A stretch of DNA of 62,380 bases, from contig NZ_CP017675.1 in NCBI RefSeq assembly GCF_001870225.1, positions 2,628,561 through 2,690,940 of the forward strand. Reading direction: 5' to 3'. The DNA comes from Gloeomargarita lithophora Alchichica-D10. GTDB taxonomy: Bacteria; Cyanobacteriota; Cyanobacteriia; Gloeomargaritales; Gloeomargaritaceae. Each line of letters starts with the position of its first letter. The first letter of the stretch is position 1. Position numbers and translations under genes: made by a program. Positions 1-9,615 of the stretch are shown piece after piece. The notes under the pieces are model-generated. The model did no database searches and was not told where the DNA came from. It worked only from the letters and a program-made list of their open reading frames with translations.

Positions 1-10
1 AAGGTTACTG

Positions 11-778
11 CTAACGATTGGGCATCACCAGTATTGCCAACCCAATTCCACCCAGATATAAACCAGCAATTGCCCCGGCGAGTAACATTTGGGTGAGGGG
101 GTCAGTGGAAGGGGTTAAAATTGCCCCAATCACCACAGCGGCCAGGATAACATAGCGCCAGCTAGACCACATTTGTCGGGGAGAAACCAACCCCAATGCG
201 CTGAGGATAAATTGAATCACCGGAATTTGAAAGGCTAAACCCGTGCCCAATAACAAAATCAAAATAAATTCAAAGTAACGCTCAATAGACCACAGGGGTT
301 CCACCACATCCGCACCATAATTCAAGAAAAATTGCAAGGCCGCTGGTACCAATACCCCATAGGCAAACGCCAAACCCAAAACAAATAAAATGCTGGAACC
401 AAACACCACCGGAGCCAGAATGCGCCGCTCCCGGCGGGTCAACCCCGGCAGGACAAACCCAATAATTTGATACAAAATCAGGGGACTGCTGAGAATCAGC
501 CCGCCGTAGGCCGCCACCTTCAACGACACAAAGAAAAACTCCCCCGGTGCCATCTGGAGAAATTTGACTGGCCCTGCGGGGGCTTCCAAAAACTGCACTA
601 GGGGCTTTACCCCAACAAAACAGCCCACGGTCGTTACCCCGAAGGCCATCAATGCCCAAAAAATCCGCTGCCGCAACTCTTCCAGATGATCAAACAGGGA
701 CATTTCCACATCATTGGGGGTCTCATCCAGGGAGTCTGATGCCGCCTCCAAAACCGGAGTGATGGGGTCAGGATTCAT
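11..778 (-). CDS. tatC: Sec-independent (Tat) protein translocase subunit TatC
   Basis: Polytopic core subunit of the twin-arginine translocase, which binds RR signal peptides and exports folded proteins across the plasma or thylakoid membrane. The product has about 255 residues, normal for the family. After an acidic N-terminus it carries the TatC signature '[12 protein letters not shown]', followed by about six hydrophobic segments. The open frame extends two codons upstream to a TTG (784), but the ATG at 778 is the more likely start. No clear Shine-Dalgarno site precedes it. It lies 23 bases downstream of ndk on the same strand, so the two are probably co-transcribed. tatA is not in the window. 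Confidence 0.95.
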   Translation of the reverse strand: MNPDPITPVLEAASDSLDETPNDVEMSLFDHLEELRQRIFWALMAFGVTTVGCFVGVKPLVQFLEAPAGPVKFLQMAPGEFFFVSLKVAAYGGLILSSPLILYQIIGFVLPGLTRRERRILAPVVFGSSILFVLGLAFAYGVLVPAALQFFLNYGADVVEPLWSIERYFEFILILLLGTGLAFQIPVIQFILSALGLVSPRQMWSSWRYVILAAVVIGAILTPSTDPLTQMLLAGAIAGLYLGGIGLAILVMPNR

Positions 779-801
779 GGGCAAAAGGAAAAATCATATC
801 C

Positions 802-1254
802 CTACGATTCTACCAACCAAGCCACAGCCGCCGGTTGCCAGGACACCAATTCCTCCGAGCTAAACCAGAGGGCAATCTCCCGCTGGGCGGTTTCAATCGC
901 ATCAGAACCGTGGATCAGGTTCCGGCCAATACTGATGCCAAAATCCCCCCGAATTGTTCCGGGTTCGGCACTGAGGGGGTTGGTTGCCCCAATCATTTTT
1001 CGGGCGGAAGCCACCACCCCGTCCCCCTCCCAGACCATCGCCACCAACGGCCCGGAGGTGATAAATTCCACCAGCCCAGGGAAAAATGGCCGCTCCCGAT
1101 GGACATCGTAATGCTTTTCGGCTAATTCTTTGCTGACGTGCATCAATTTCAAACCCACCAGCGTAAACCCCTTAGCTTCAAAACGGCGCAGGATTTCCCC
1201 CACCAGTCCCCTCTGCACCCCATCCGGTTTGATGGCCATAAATGTCCGTTCCAT
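802..1254 (-). CDS. ndk: Nucleoside diphosphate kinase
   Basis: Transfers the gamma-phosphate of ATP to nucleoside diphosphates through a phospho-histidine, balancing NTP pools. The 150-residue product starts '[12 protein letters not shown]' and contains the active-site motif 'NLIHGSDA', whose His is about residue 115. The open frame also allows a start four codons earlier (1266), but family N-termini match the internal Met. It is the first gene of a short minus-strand unit with tatC and is divergent from tldD. Confidence 0.96.
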   Translation of the reverse strand: MERTFMAIKPDGVQRGLVGEILRRFEAKGFTLVGLKLMHVSKELAEKHYDVHRERPFFPGLVEFITSGPLVAMVWEGDGVVASARKMIGATNPLSAEPGTIRGDFGISIGRNLIHGSDAIETAQREIALWFSSEELVSWQPAAVAWLVES

Positions 1255-1323
1255 ACCCTGCCTCACGCATTACCTTTTGAATTGTATCCAAGCCGGAGCA
1301 ATATCTGAGCTACATTAGAAAAA

Positions 1324-2760
1324 ATGGCTAAGTTGCCGATGAATGCCACCGCTCTGTTGCATGAAATTGATGTGTCCGCCGATTGGGTAGGCGTGCGTTT
1401 GGTGCGGGAAACCACTACCAATCACCATCTGCGGGATGGCCACCCCCAGGCGCATGGCCGGGATACCACCTGGGGAGCCATGGTCGAAGTCAGCGTCCAG
1501 GGAAATTTGAGCTACTGCGCCACCACCCAAGTCACCCCCGCCGGCATTCGTCAGGCCGCCGCCCAAGCCCATGACCAGGCTAAATCAGTGCTGTTACGCA
1601 CCCACACCGTTCCCGAACGCCCCCCCGCCACGGGGCAGTACCTCTCCCCGGTGGCGCAACCCTGGCGAGAGGTCAGTACAAAAGAATTAACCGAAATTTT
1701 GGTAAAAATCTGCCACACCCTCAAAATCAACGATGAAATTGTTTGTACAAAAGCCAGTCTAGCCGCCACGGAATTGGAAACCTGGTTTGTCAGTACCAAT
1801 GGCGCAGATTTGTATCAGCAACAGCATTATTTCAGCAATCATTTTGCCGCCACCGCCCAAGTGGGTACGGAAGTGCAAACCCGCAGTGATCACGGGATGT
1901 TAGCCCGGTGCTACCAGGGGGGGCTGGAGTGGTTGCTCACCGATGACCTGTGGGAACGGGTACAACGGATTGGCGAACAGGCTTTGGAACTGGTACGGGC
2001 GGAAAACTGCCCAGAAATGCGTACCCATCTGGTGTTGGCTCCGGATCAAATGTTATTACAAATTCATGAAAGTGTCGGGCATCCCTTGGAGTTGGATCGC
2101 ATCTTGGGAGACGAGCGCAATTACGCCGGGTGGAGTTTTGTTAGTGTAAGTGACTTTGGTCATTTGCAGTACGGTTCCCCCCTGATGAATATCACCTTTG
2201 ACCCCACCGTACCAGGGGAATTTGCCAGCTATGCGGTGGATGATACGGGGTTACCCGCAAGCCGTGAATATCTGATCCAAGACGGCATTTTAAGGCGCGG
2301 GCTGGGCGGTTACGAAAGTCAAATCCGCACCGGGGTCGCCGGGGTCGCCTGTGGTCGAGCCTGTTCCTGGAATCGTCCCCCGATTGACCGCATGGCTAAC
2401 CTGAATTTAGAACCGGGAATGGGTAATTTCAATGAAGTTATCAGTGACATTGAGCAGGGAATTTACATGAAATCGAATCGTTCCTGGTCTATTGATGACT
2501 ACCGGCGCAAATTTCAATTCGGTTGCGAATACGCCCGGTTGATTGAAAACGGTCAACTCACCAAAACCTTCAAAAACCCCAATTATCGGGGGTTAAGTTC
2601 CGACTTTTGGCGCAATTTAGTCCGTTTGGGGGGCCTAGAAACCTGGGAAATGTACGGCTCCCCCTACTGTGGCAAAGGGGAACCCAACCAAGCGATTCGA
2701 GTTGGACACGGTTCCCCCGTAGCAGTATTCGCCAACGTGGAAGTGTTTGGGGGTGGTTAA
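1324..2760 (+). CDS. tldD: TldD/PmbA family metalloprotease
   Basis: The 478-residue product belongs to the TldD/TldE family, zinc-dependent proteases that in E. coli act as a heterodimer on flexible peptides and microcin precursors. The zinc site motif '[12 protein letters not shown]' lies near residue 248 (HExxxH), which identifies the TldD-type, catalytic subunit. The C-terminus keeps the family's 'CGKGEPNQ' and 'VGHGSP' segments. No tldE/pmbA partner lies next to it. It is followed after four bases by thrC on the same strand and divergent from ndk. The substrate cannot be told from sequence. Confidence 0.88.
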   Translation: MAKLPMNATALLHEIDVSADWVGVRLVRETTTNHHLRDGHPQAHGRDTTWGAMVEVSVQGNLSYCATTQVTPAGIRQAAAQAHDQAKSVLLRTHTVPERPPATGQYLSPVAQPWREVSTKELTEILVKICHTLKINDEIVCTKASLAATELETWFVSTNGADLYQQQHYFSNHFAATAQVGTEVQTRSDHGMLARCYQGGLEWLLTDDLWERVQRIGEQALELVRAENCPEMRTHLVLAPDQMLLQIHESVGHPLELDRILGDERNYAGWSFVSVSDFGHLQYGSPLMNITFDPTVPGEFASYAVDDTGLPASREYLIQDGILRRGLGGYESQIRTGVAGVACGRACSWNRPPIDRMANLNLEPGMGNFNEVISDIEQGIYMKSNRSWSIDDYRRKFQFGCEYARLIENGQLTKTFKNPNYRGLSSDFWRNLVRLGGLETWEMYGSPYCGKGEPNQAIRVGHGSPVAVFANVEVFGGG

Positions 2761-2764
2761 TACC

Positions 2765-3826
2765 ATGTGGCAGGGTTTAATTCATCATTACTATGACTAT
2801 TTACCCGTCACGCAAGCCACACCGATTGTCACTCTTTACGAGGGCAATACCCCCCTGATTCCCGTACCTAGAATTAGCAGTTATCTCGGCAAAAAAAATG
2901 TGCAGGTGTGGGTGAAATATGATGGTTTGAATCCCACCGGCAGTTTCAAAGACCGGGGGATGACCATGGCAATCAGCAAGGCCAAAGAGCAGGGGGCGAC
3001 CGCCGTGATTTGTGCCAGTACGGGGAATACGTCCGCCGCCGCCGCCGCCTATGCCCGTCGGGCTGGAATGAAGGCATTTGTGTTGATCCCCGATGGGTAT
3101 GTGGCACTAGGAAAATTAGCCCAAGCCCTAATGTATGGGGCGCAAGTCCTGGCGATTCAAGGTAATTTTGACCAGGCACTATCTTTGGTGCGTGAATTGG
3201 CTGAAAAATATCCAATTACCTTAGTTAATTCCTTAAATCCCTATCGTTTGGAAGGCCAAAAAACGGCGGCTTTTGAAGTCGTTGATCAACTGGGAAATGC
3301 TCCCGATTGGTTATGTATTCCAGTGGGCAATGCGGGCAATATCACCGCCTACTGGATGGGATTTTGTCAGTATTTTCAGCAGGGAAAATCCCAACAATTG
3401 CCCCGAATGTTTGGTTTTCAGGCTGCCGGAGCCGCCCCAATTGTCCATAACCAACCCGTGACCCACCCTGAAACCGTAGCCACAGCGATTCGGATTGGCA
3501 ATCCGGTGAATTGGCAAAATGCAATTGCGGTGCAAGAGGCTAGTCAAGGGGGTTTTTATGCCGTTAGTGACCAGGAAATTTTGACCGCCTATCAACTATT
3601 GGCCCAGGAAGAAGGGATTTTTTGCGAACCCGCCAGTGCCGCTTCTATTGCCGGTTTATTTCACATTCAAGACCAAATTCCTGAGGGGATACGCATTGTC
3701 TGCGTGCTTACGGGTAATGGTCTCAAAGACCCGGACAATGCCCTTGCCAGTGGACAGAAACAACTCTGTCAAGGGATTGCGCCGGAGCGGGATATTTTGG
3801 CACAGGCGATGGGTTTGCTGGGGTAG
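2765..3826 (+). CDS. thrC: Threonine synthase
   Basis: PLP enzyme that converts O-phosphohomoserine to threonine, the last step of threonine synthesis. The product is about 353 residues long. The PLP lysine is K62 in '[10 protein letters not shown]'; the phosphate-binding '[11 protein letters not shown]' and the late '[10 protein letters not shown]' are typical of the class I fold-type II enzyme. The frame opens at 2747 inside tldD, but the ATG at 2765 gives the usual N-terminus 'MWQGLI'. The tight spacing to tldD suggests a shared transcript. Confidence 0.95.
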   Translation: MWQGLIHHYYDYLPVTQATPIVTLYEGNTPLIPVPRISSYLGKKNVQVWVKYDGLNPTGSFKDRGMTMAISKAKEQGATAVICASTGNTSAAAAAYARRAGMKAFVLIPDGYVALGKLAQALMYGAQVLAIQGNFDQALSLVRELAEKYPITLVNSLNPYRLEGQKTAAFEVVDQLGNAPDWLCIPVGNAGNITAYWMGFCQYFQQGKSQQLPRMFGFQAAGAAPIVHNQPVTHPETVATAIRIGNPVNWQNAIAVQEASQGGFYAVSDQEILTAYQLLAQEEGIFCEPASAASIAGLFHIQDQIPEGIRIVCVLTGNGLKDPDNALASGQKQLCQGIAPERDILAQAMGLLG

Positions 3827-3928
3827 ATGCAGTGGGAAAGTTATCAATATTTTTTATCAAATCAATCTATAGAACCCATTTAACATCTTATAGAATAGAG
3901 GGAAGTTGCGTTTCCCCAATGGAGATAT

Positions 3929-4279
3929 AGCTAAACACGCAAATGTTGACGCTAAATATGGATTATTTCCAAGCCAAGCCGGTCACGATTTCCAAAATTA
4001 CGATTCGACCGGGGGTATCATATTGACTATTTGACCAAGGAGCTGGAAAAGATTTATCCACAAATCATGACTAAAATCCGCTTTGAATTGTCAAAAAAGC
4101 CTTCAAAATAAGAGAAATCAGGCTTTGTTCCGGCAATAGCTAGGTGGGTGATTGAGTGGTCAAATGCTTGGATGGAGCGTTCCTGGTCAAGAATTTTGAA
4201 CGAACCCTGGCCAATGCCAACACTAAAATAAACCTTTGTTTCATCCGCCTCATGTTTAAGCGTCTCCCATCTCCCCCTT
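3929..4279 (+). pseudogene. Decayed IS5-type transposase remnant
   Basis: Plus-strand fragments in different frames line up with the C-terminal part of small IS5-family transposases. One frame reads 'HIDYLTKELEKIYPQIMT' then 'KIRFEL' and stops at a TAA near 4110. A segment with 'RWVIEWSNAWMER' follows (4141-4180). After a frame change comes 'VKNFERTLANANTKI', then 'NLCFIRLMFKRL', ending at TAA 4277-4279. The recognition is from memory of the family. At 3929-3952 lies a short sequence resembling one at 32509-32530, possibly an IS end. There is no intact reading frame, so the element is dead. Confidence 0.7.
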
Positions 4280-4400
4280 AAAATCTCAAATGGGTTCTGT
4301 ACAGCTAATTGTACAATACCAGGGAACATCGAACGCAGGGGGGGCAAGCCAACGCCTTTTAGCCCTCGCTACACCCCCGCTTTCAAGCGCAACTGACCCC

Positions 4401-4991
4401 CTAGATGGCGGCGAAGTATTCCTTGGCCTTCACCGGGTCGGGGTTCATGGTTTTTTCGCCCGGTTGCCAGTTGGCGGGGCAGACTTCATCCGGGTGGCTT
4501 TGCACATACTGGATAGCCTGCAACGTCCGCAGGGTTTCATCCACACTGCGCCCAAAGGCCAAATTATTGATCGTGGCGTGCTGGATCACCCCGTCTTTGT
4601 CAATGATAAATAAACCCCGCAGTGCCACCCCATCGGGAGAAAGGACATTGTAGGCCGAACTGATTGTCTTTTTCAAATCCGCCACCAAAGGATAGCTCAA
4701 ATCCCCCAGCCCGCCATCTTTGCGGTCGGTTTGAATCCAGGCCAAATGGGAAAATTGACTGTCCACCGATACCCCCAACACCTCCGTATGCAACTGGGCA
4801 AATTCCGGGTAACGGTCGCTAAAAGCGGTGATCTCCGTGGGGCAAACAAAGGTAAAGTCCAAGGGGTAGAAAAACAGCACCACATACTTGCCCCGATATT
4901 CAGACAATTTGATGGGCTTAAATTCCATATCCACCACGGCGGTGGCGGTAAAATCGGGAGCCGCTTGCCCCACCTGTAAGCACCCTTCCAT
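4401..4991 (-). CDS. 2-Cys peroxiredoxin (AhpC/TSA family)
   Basis: Thiol peroxidase that reduces H2O2 and organic hydroperoxides; in cyanobacteria this type is thioredoxin-linked. The 196-residue product has the peroxidatic Cys in 'FVCPTEIT' and the resolving Cys in '[11 protein letters not shown]' near the C-terminus, making it a typical 2-Cys enzyme. The longest frame starts at 5018, but the ATG at 4991 is preceded by an AGGAG site at good spacing and gives the usual N-terminus 'MEGCLQVGQ'. The downstream gap holds the transposase remnant. Confidence 0.95.
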   Translation of the reverse strand: MEGCLQVGQAAPDFTATAVVDMEFKPIKLSEYRGKYVVLFFYPLDFTFVCPTEITAFSDRYPEFAQLHTEVLGVSVDSQFSHLAWIQTDRKDGGLGDLSYPLVADLKKTISSAYNVLSPDGVALRGLFIIDKDGVIQHATINNLAFGRSVDETLRTLQAIQYVQSHPDEVCPANWQPGEKTMNPDPVKAKEYFAAI

Positions 4992-5052
4992 GTGTCCCAC
5001 TCCTGTCCTGGTTGACATCTATGACTATATCATACTCATAACGATTTTGAGT

Positions 5053-6087
5053 TTAGGGTTGCAATTGTTGGAGTTGGTCGGGGGGCACCACGCCCCGTTC
5101 GGTGATAATGCCGGTGATGTAGCGCGCCGGGGTGACATCGAAGCTGGGGTTAAAAATCTCGATGCCGGGGGTGGTCAGCCATTGGTCACCGATTTTGTAA
5201 ACTTCTTCGATGTCCCGTTCTTCGATGGGGATTTGGGAGCCATTGCTCAAAGTCCAATCAATACTGGACAGGGGGGCGGCCACATAAAAGGGAATCTGGT
5301 GGGTATGGGCGAGGACGGCGAGGCTGTAGGTGCCAATTTTGTTGGCGGTGTCGCCGTTGAGGGCAATCCGGTCGGCACCCACCACGACCCCATGAATCAG
5401 CCCTTTCTGCATACAATAACCGGCCATATTATCGGTAATCAGCGTGGCGGAAATCCGATCTTGCACGCATTCCCAGGCGGTGAGGCGGGCACCTTGCAGG
5501 CGGGGACGGGTTTCGCACACATACACTTGCATTAGCCGTTGGGCATTGTGGGCGGAGCGAATCACCCCCAGGGCAGTGCCGTAACCAGCGGTGGCCAAAG
5601 CCCCGGCGTTGCAGTAGGTCATCAGGGTGAGACGCTGGGGTTGGGTCGGCAGGCAGGCTAACCCTTGATCGCCGATGGTGACGCAGGTGTGGTATTCATC
5701 CACCGCGAGATTTTGGGCGGCTTCGATCAATTTTTCCTGCAAAAAACCCATTGGGCCAACGGTTTGCCGCGCCGTATTTAACATTTGGTCAATCGCCCAA
5801 AAGAGGTTAATCGCCGTGGGGCGGGTGTGACGCAGGGCGGTGGCGACGGTTTCCAAGTGTTCCAGGAATTCCTGCCGTTCTTCGGTGTCAATTTCCTGAG
5901 CCGCCAAAGCAATCCCAAAGGCGGCGGCCACCCCAATCGCCGGGGCACCCCGGACAATCATGGTTTGGATCGCCGTGACCATATCCATCGCCCGGCGGAT
6001 TTCCACATAGGAAAACTCCACGGGCAGGCGGGTTTGGTCAATCAGGCGCACATGGTCGTAGGCCCAGGCAATCGGCAGGATAGACAT
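5053..6087 (-). CDS. mtnA: S-methyl-5-thioribose-1-phosphate isomerase
   Basis: Converts methylthioribose 1-phosphate to methylthioribulose 1-phosphate in the methionine salvage pathway. The 344-residue product carries 'VRGAPAIGVAAAFG' near residue 45, the catalytic-Cys segment 'YCNAGALATAGYGTALG', and 'VVGADRIALNGDTANKIGTY' with the conserved Asp. These separate it from the related eIF2B alpha subunits. It lies 44 bases downstream of trmFO on the same strand. No other salvage gene is present in the window. Confidence 0.93.
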   Translation of the reverse strand: MSILPIAWAYDHVRLIDQTRLPVEFSYVEIRRAMDMVTAIQTMIVRGAPAIGVAAAFGIALAAQEIDTEERQEFLEHLETVATALRHTRPTAINLFWAIDQMLNTARQTVGPMGFLQEKLIEAAQNLAVDEYHTCVTIGDQGLACLPTQPQRLTLMTYCNAGALATAGYGTALGVIRSAHNAQRLMQVYVCETRPRLQGARLTAWECVQDRISATLITDNMAGYCMQKGLIHGVVVGADRIALNGDTANKIGTYSLAVLAHTHQIPFYVAAPLSSIDWTLSNGSQIPIEERDIEEVYKIGDQWLTTPGIEIFNPSFDVTPARYITGIITERGVVPPDQLQQLQP

Positions 6088-6131
6088 GGCAAGTACCGGG
6101 GAGGAACATTTCCCAGTCTATGCCCAAGGGG

Positions 6132-7466
6132 TTAATGGTGTGGCACTGGGCGGGTTAGTTGTTGTGCCCTCCAGGGGGCTAAATCCGCCAATGACCGCTG
6201 GCTGTAGGCTTGATAACGGGCGGATTTTTGCTTCATCGTGGTGGGGAGGGGGGGCAAAATGCCAAAATTGGCGGGCATGGGCTGGAAGTGTTTTGCTTCT
6301 GCCGTACTGATAAAGTAAAACAATGCCCCCATCATCGTGGTGGTGGGCAAGGTCACCAAGGGCAGTCCCTGAACCAAGCGCACCAGATTGGTACCGGCGA
6401 GCCACCCCCCCGCCACCGCCGTTGCATAACCTTCCGTGCCCGTGAGTTGCCCGGCGGCCAACAGGTGGGGATAATCCCGAAATTGCAAAGTGGCCTGCAA
6501 AATTCTGGGGGCATTGAGAAAGGTATTGCGGTGCATCACCCCGTAGCGGACAAATTCCGCCTGCTCTAAACCGGGAATCAGCCGCAAAACCCGTTGTTGT
6601 TCGCCCCAGCGCAGGTTGGTTTGAAACCCGACCAGATTCCAGAGGTTGCCCGCCCGGTCTTCGGGGCGCAGTTGTACCACCGCATGGGCACGGCGGGTGG
6701 GATGCCTGGGGTCACGCAGTCCCACGGGTTTCATCGGCCCAAAGCGCAGGGTATCTATGCCCCGGCGGGCCATCTCTTCAATGGGTAAGCAGGCTTCAAA
6801 AAATTTCTTTTCTGACGCTTCAAAATCCTTGAGGGGAGCCTGTTCTGCGTTGATTAATGCCTGCCAAAATGCTTCGTATTCCGGGCGATCCAGGGGACAG
6901 TTCAGGTAGGCCGCCTCCCCCTTGTCGTAGCGGCTGGCGAGAAACGCAATCTCCCGGTTGATGGATTCCCCCAAAACAATGGGGCTGGCCGCATCAAAAA
7001 AACTCAGATATTCCTGCCCGGTGAGGTGCTGAAGTTGGGCGGCAAGGGCGGGGCTGGTCAAAGGTCCCGTGGCGAGGATCACCATGCCGGGGGGAATTTC
7101 CCGCACTTCTTCCCGGCGCAGGGTAACGAGGGGATGCTGGGCGAGAATTTGGGTCAACTCTTGGCTAAAGTGCGCCCGATCCACCGCCAAAGCTCCCCCG
7201 GCGGGTACCGCCTGGGCATCCGCCACCCGCATTACCAGCGAACCCAACTCCCGCAGTTCCTGCTGTAACAATCCCGTCGCCCGGTCCACCGCCCTCGCCC
7301 CAAAGGAATTGCTACACACCAGTTCCGCCAATTCCTCCGTATGGTGGGCGGGGGTTTTGGTGGCTGGCCGCATTTCCCATAGGGTGATGGGAAATCCCAT
7401 CTCGGCGATTTGCCAAGCCGCTTCCGTACCGGCCAAGCCGCCGCCGATCACATGAATGGCTGTCAT
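6132..7466 (-). CDS. trmFO: Methylenetetrahydrofolate-tRNA-(uracil-5-)-methyltransferase TrmFO
   Basis: Folate/FAD-dependent enzyme that methylates U54 of the tRNA T-loop to ribothymidine. The 444-residue product begins with the FAD-binding '[15 protein letters not shown]'. It contains 'LVCSNSFGA' (about residue 50) and the C-terminal '[16 protein letters not shown]', all hallmarks of the GidA-related TrmFO family. The start ATG at 7466 has a GGAG site about 10 bases upstream. It is divergent from the site-2 protease operon. Confidence 0.95.
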   Translation of the reverse strand: MTAIHVIGGGLAGTEAAWQIAEMGFPITLWEMRPATKTPAHHTEELAELVCSNSFGARAVDRATGLLQQELRELGSLVMRVADAQAVPAGGALAVDRAHFSQELTQILAQHPLVTLRREEVREIPPGMVILATGPLTSPALAAQLQHLTGQEYLSFFDAASPIVLGESINREIAFLASRYDKGEAAYLNCPLDRPEYEAFWQALINAEQAPLKDFEASEKKFFEACLPIEEMARRGIDTLRFGPMKPVGLRDPRHPTRRAHAVVQLRPEDRAGNLWNLVGFQTNLRWGEQQRVLRLIPGLEQAEFVRYGVMHRNTFLNAPRILQATLQFRDYPHLLAAGQLTGTEGYATAVAGGWLAGTNLVRLVQGLPLVTLPTTTMMGALFYFISTAEAKHFQPMPANFGILPPLPTTMKQKSARYQAYSQRSLADLAPWRAQQLTRPVPHH

Positions 7467-7603
7467 GGCAAGCGTAATCTCCTTCGGTGCATTGATTGGG
7501 CGCTGGGGGATAGGTACTTCTGATTCTATCAGCTAACCTATGGGGGCAGAACCGTACCCCGCCCTCCTGCCATTACCATAGGAAAGCAGGATGCTTCGCA
7601 TAG

Positions 7604-8974
7604 GTGCAAATCACGGGCATGGAGTATAAGTGGGAACCGGCGGTGCTGACCGGGGGGGTTTTGCTGGTATTGATGGGCGGCTGGTGGCGGTTGCAGATGC
7701 TGTCGCTGGATCGGCGGCTGGCCTGGGGGCAATGGTTTTTGTTGGCATTGCCCTGGGGGTTGTGGTTGGGGCTGATTGGGCTGGGAATTGCCGTGAATTT
7801 TACGGTAATTTTATGGATGCTGGTGATGACCCAGTTGGGTTATGTGGCCTTGGGGAGGTGGCGCCGAGGTTTACCCGTGCCTGTGGTGCTGGATGTCACC
7901 CCGACGGAAGCAGCGGGCACCCCGTTTTTGGGTTTGGCGGCACTGCGGGAGTTGTTTGGTTGGGAGCATTTTTTTGCCACAGAACTGCGTCCCTATCGGG
8001 GGGGGGCGATTGTGGTGGGAAATTTGCGGGGTAATCCGGCGCAGGTACACCGGGAGTTGACGGCGAAACTCCAAAACCGCTTCGGGGATGAGGCCTATCG
8101 GTTGTTTCTGGTGGCCGATGGTCAGGGTCGCCCCACGGTGGTGATTTTACCCACGGCGGAAGTGGAAACGGAGCCTGTGCCCTGGTGGCGGGGGTTGAGC
8201 TTGGGTTTGCTGGGCTTTACCCTGTTGACCTGTTGGCAAATTGCGCCGCCCTGGGGTTTGCTGATGGGGCTGGTATTGCTGGCGCATGAAGGGGGACACC
8301 GGTGGCAGGCAGGGCGGTACGGGGTGCGTCTGCTGTGGCCGTTGTGGGTGCCTACGGCGGAATTGGGTGCGTTTGGGGGGATTACCCGGTTTGCCACGGC
8401 TGTTCCCCACCGCACCGCTTTGTGGGATATTGCCGCCGCTGGGCCGGGGGTGGGTGCCCTGGTGAGTGGAATGCTTTTATTGGTGGGGTTGGGGTTATCC
8501 CCCACGGGGGACGGGGTGCCGGTGGAGCCGGAATGGCTCCAGACTTCTTTGCTGGTGGGGGGGCTGGCCCGGTTGGTTTTGGGGGCGGAATTGCAGGAGC
8601 CGTTGGTGCGGTTGCATCCCCTGGTGACCGTGGGCTGGGCGGGGTTGGTGGTCACGGCCTTGAATTTTCTGCCCGTAGGTTGCCTGGACGGGGGGCGGAT
8701 GGTGCAGGCGGTTTATGGGGAAAAGGTACTGCGGGCAACGACTTTGGTAACCTTGGTCGTCTTGGGATGTTTGGGGCTAGGCCAACCGGTGTTGTTGTCC
8801 TGGGGGGTCTTGATTTTATTTATCCAACGCCGCCCGGAACGCCCCAACCTGGAGGATATTACGGAGCCGGATGACCGGCGGGCATTTCTGACCTTGGGGG
8901 TGTTGCTGTTGACGCTCCTGGTGTTGTTGCCCTGGCAGGCGGGGTTGTGGGGTGCCCTGGGATGGGGGGGATGA
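7604..8974 (+). CDS. Site-2 protease family (M50) membrane metalloprotease
   Basis: Intramembrane zinc protease of the S2P/M50 family, which cuts membrane-bound regulators or precursors. The metal site 'HEGGHRWQAG' lies near residue 228 and the second motif 'LNFLPVGCLDGGRMVQ' near residue 355. About eight hydrophobic segments surround them, with a soluble insertion at residues 95-185. The frame opens with GTG at 7604; an ATG at 7619 is an equal candidate start. Its stop overlaps the ATG of the DUF2232 gene by four bases. The substrate is unknown. Confidence 0.85.
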   Translation: MQITGMEYKWEPAVLTGGVLLVLMGGWWRLQMLSLDRRLAWGQWFLLALPWGLWLGLIGLGIAVNFTVILWMLVMTQLGYVALGRWRRGLPVPVVLDVTPTEAAGTPFLGLAALRELFGWEHFFATELRPYRGGAIVVGNLRGNPAQVHRELTAKLQNRFGDEAYRLFLVADGQGRPTVVILPTAEVETEPVPWWRGLSLGLLGFTLLTCWQIAPPWGLLMGLVLLAHEGGHRWQAGRYGVRLLWPLWVPTAELGAFGGITRFATAVPHRTALWDIAAAGPGVGALVSGMLLLVGLGLSPTGDGVPVEPEWLQTSLLVGGLARLVLGAELQEPLVRLHPLVTVGWAGLVVTALNFLPVGCLDGGRMVQAVYGEKVLRATTLVTLVVLGCLGLGQPVLLSWGVLILFIQRRPERPNLEDITEPDDRRAFLTLGVLLLTLLVLLPWQAGLWGALGWGG

Positions 8975-9615
8975 GTGCCCCCCGGGTGCGGCCTGAATTG
9001 CCCCTGGCCTTGGTGGAAACGGCGTTTTTAGCCAGTACGGCCAGCCTGGGCTGGTTGGCGAGCTTTTATCTGGGGTTGACTCCTGTACTGCGCTTGTTTT
9101 TACCAATTCCCCTGGCGTTGGCGACCCGGCGCTGGGGAAATCGCTGGGGCTGGTTGGGGTTGGGCACGACGTTTTTATTGCTATCGGTGTTGATGGGGCC
9201 GCCCCGGGGGTTGGCCTACATTTTTCGCTATGGATTTTTGGCTCTGTTGTTGGGTTACCACTGGCGGCGGGGCAAAGGCTGGGGCACCACCGTACTGCAA
9301 GGGATTGGGGTGGGGACGGTGGGTTTTTTTGGGCAGATTATGGTGCTGTCGGTGCTGGTGGGGGAAAATCTTTGGCTGTACGTCACTAACCAAGCCACCC
9401 AAGCCCTGGAATGGGTGCTAGACCGGCTGGGCATCTTGGCGCAACCGGAGGTGATGTGGATTCAGGTGGCTACGGTGGTTTTGGTGATGGTCAATTCGGC
9501 GGTTTATACCTTTGTGGTGCAGTTGGTCGCCTGGGCGTTGCTGGAACGCTTGGATACGCCGGTGCCGCCGCCGCCCAACTGGTTACGGGTCTGGTTGGGG
9601 CTGGATGAACCGTGA
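8971..9615 (+). CDS. DUF2232 family polytopic membrane protein
   Basis: A 214-residue, very hydrophobic protein with about six predicted membrane segments. Its pattern (an early 'VETAFLAS' helix, loops with 'GPPRGLAYIFRYG', and a C-terminal 'PPPPNWL' tail) resembles the DUF2232 family found across cyanobacteria. The longest frame starts at 8947, but the ATG at 8971 makes an ATGA junction with the protease stop and is preferred. The downstream CobT-like gene starts in a GTGA overlap, so all three are translationally coupled. The function is not known; a substrate-binding (S) component of an ECF transporter is conceivable but not shown. Confidence 0.7.
   Translation: MSAPRVRPELPLALVETAFLASTASLGWLASFYLGLTPVLRLFLPIPLALATRRWGNRWGWLGLGTTFLLLSVLMGPPRGLAYIFRYGFLALLLGYHWRRGKGWGTTVLQGIGVGTVGFFGQIMVLSVLVGENLWLYVTNQATQALEWVLDRLGILAQPEVMWIQVATVVLVMVNSAVYTFVVQLVAWALLERLDTPVPPPPNWLRVWLGLDEP

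Noticed and set aside
4298-4315. TGTACA-N6-TGTACA inverted repeat as an operator
   Set aside because: It lies downstream of the peroxiredoxin stop and beside a dead transposase, with no gene start to control.
4054-4347. 97-codon minus-strand frame
   Set aside because: It is antisense to the transposase remnant; the plus strand gives recognisable transposase segments.
4888-5535. 215-codon plus-strand frame
   Set aside because: Lies opposite the 3' end of mtnA and the start of the peroxiredoxin gene, both certain; composition is that of an antisense shadow.
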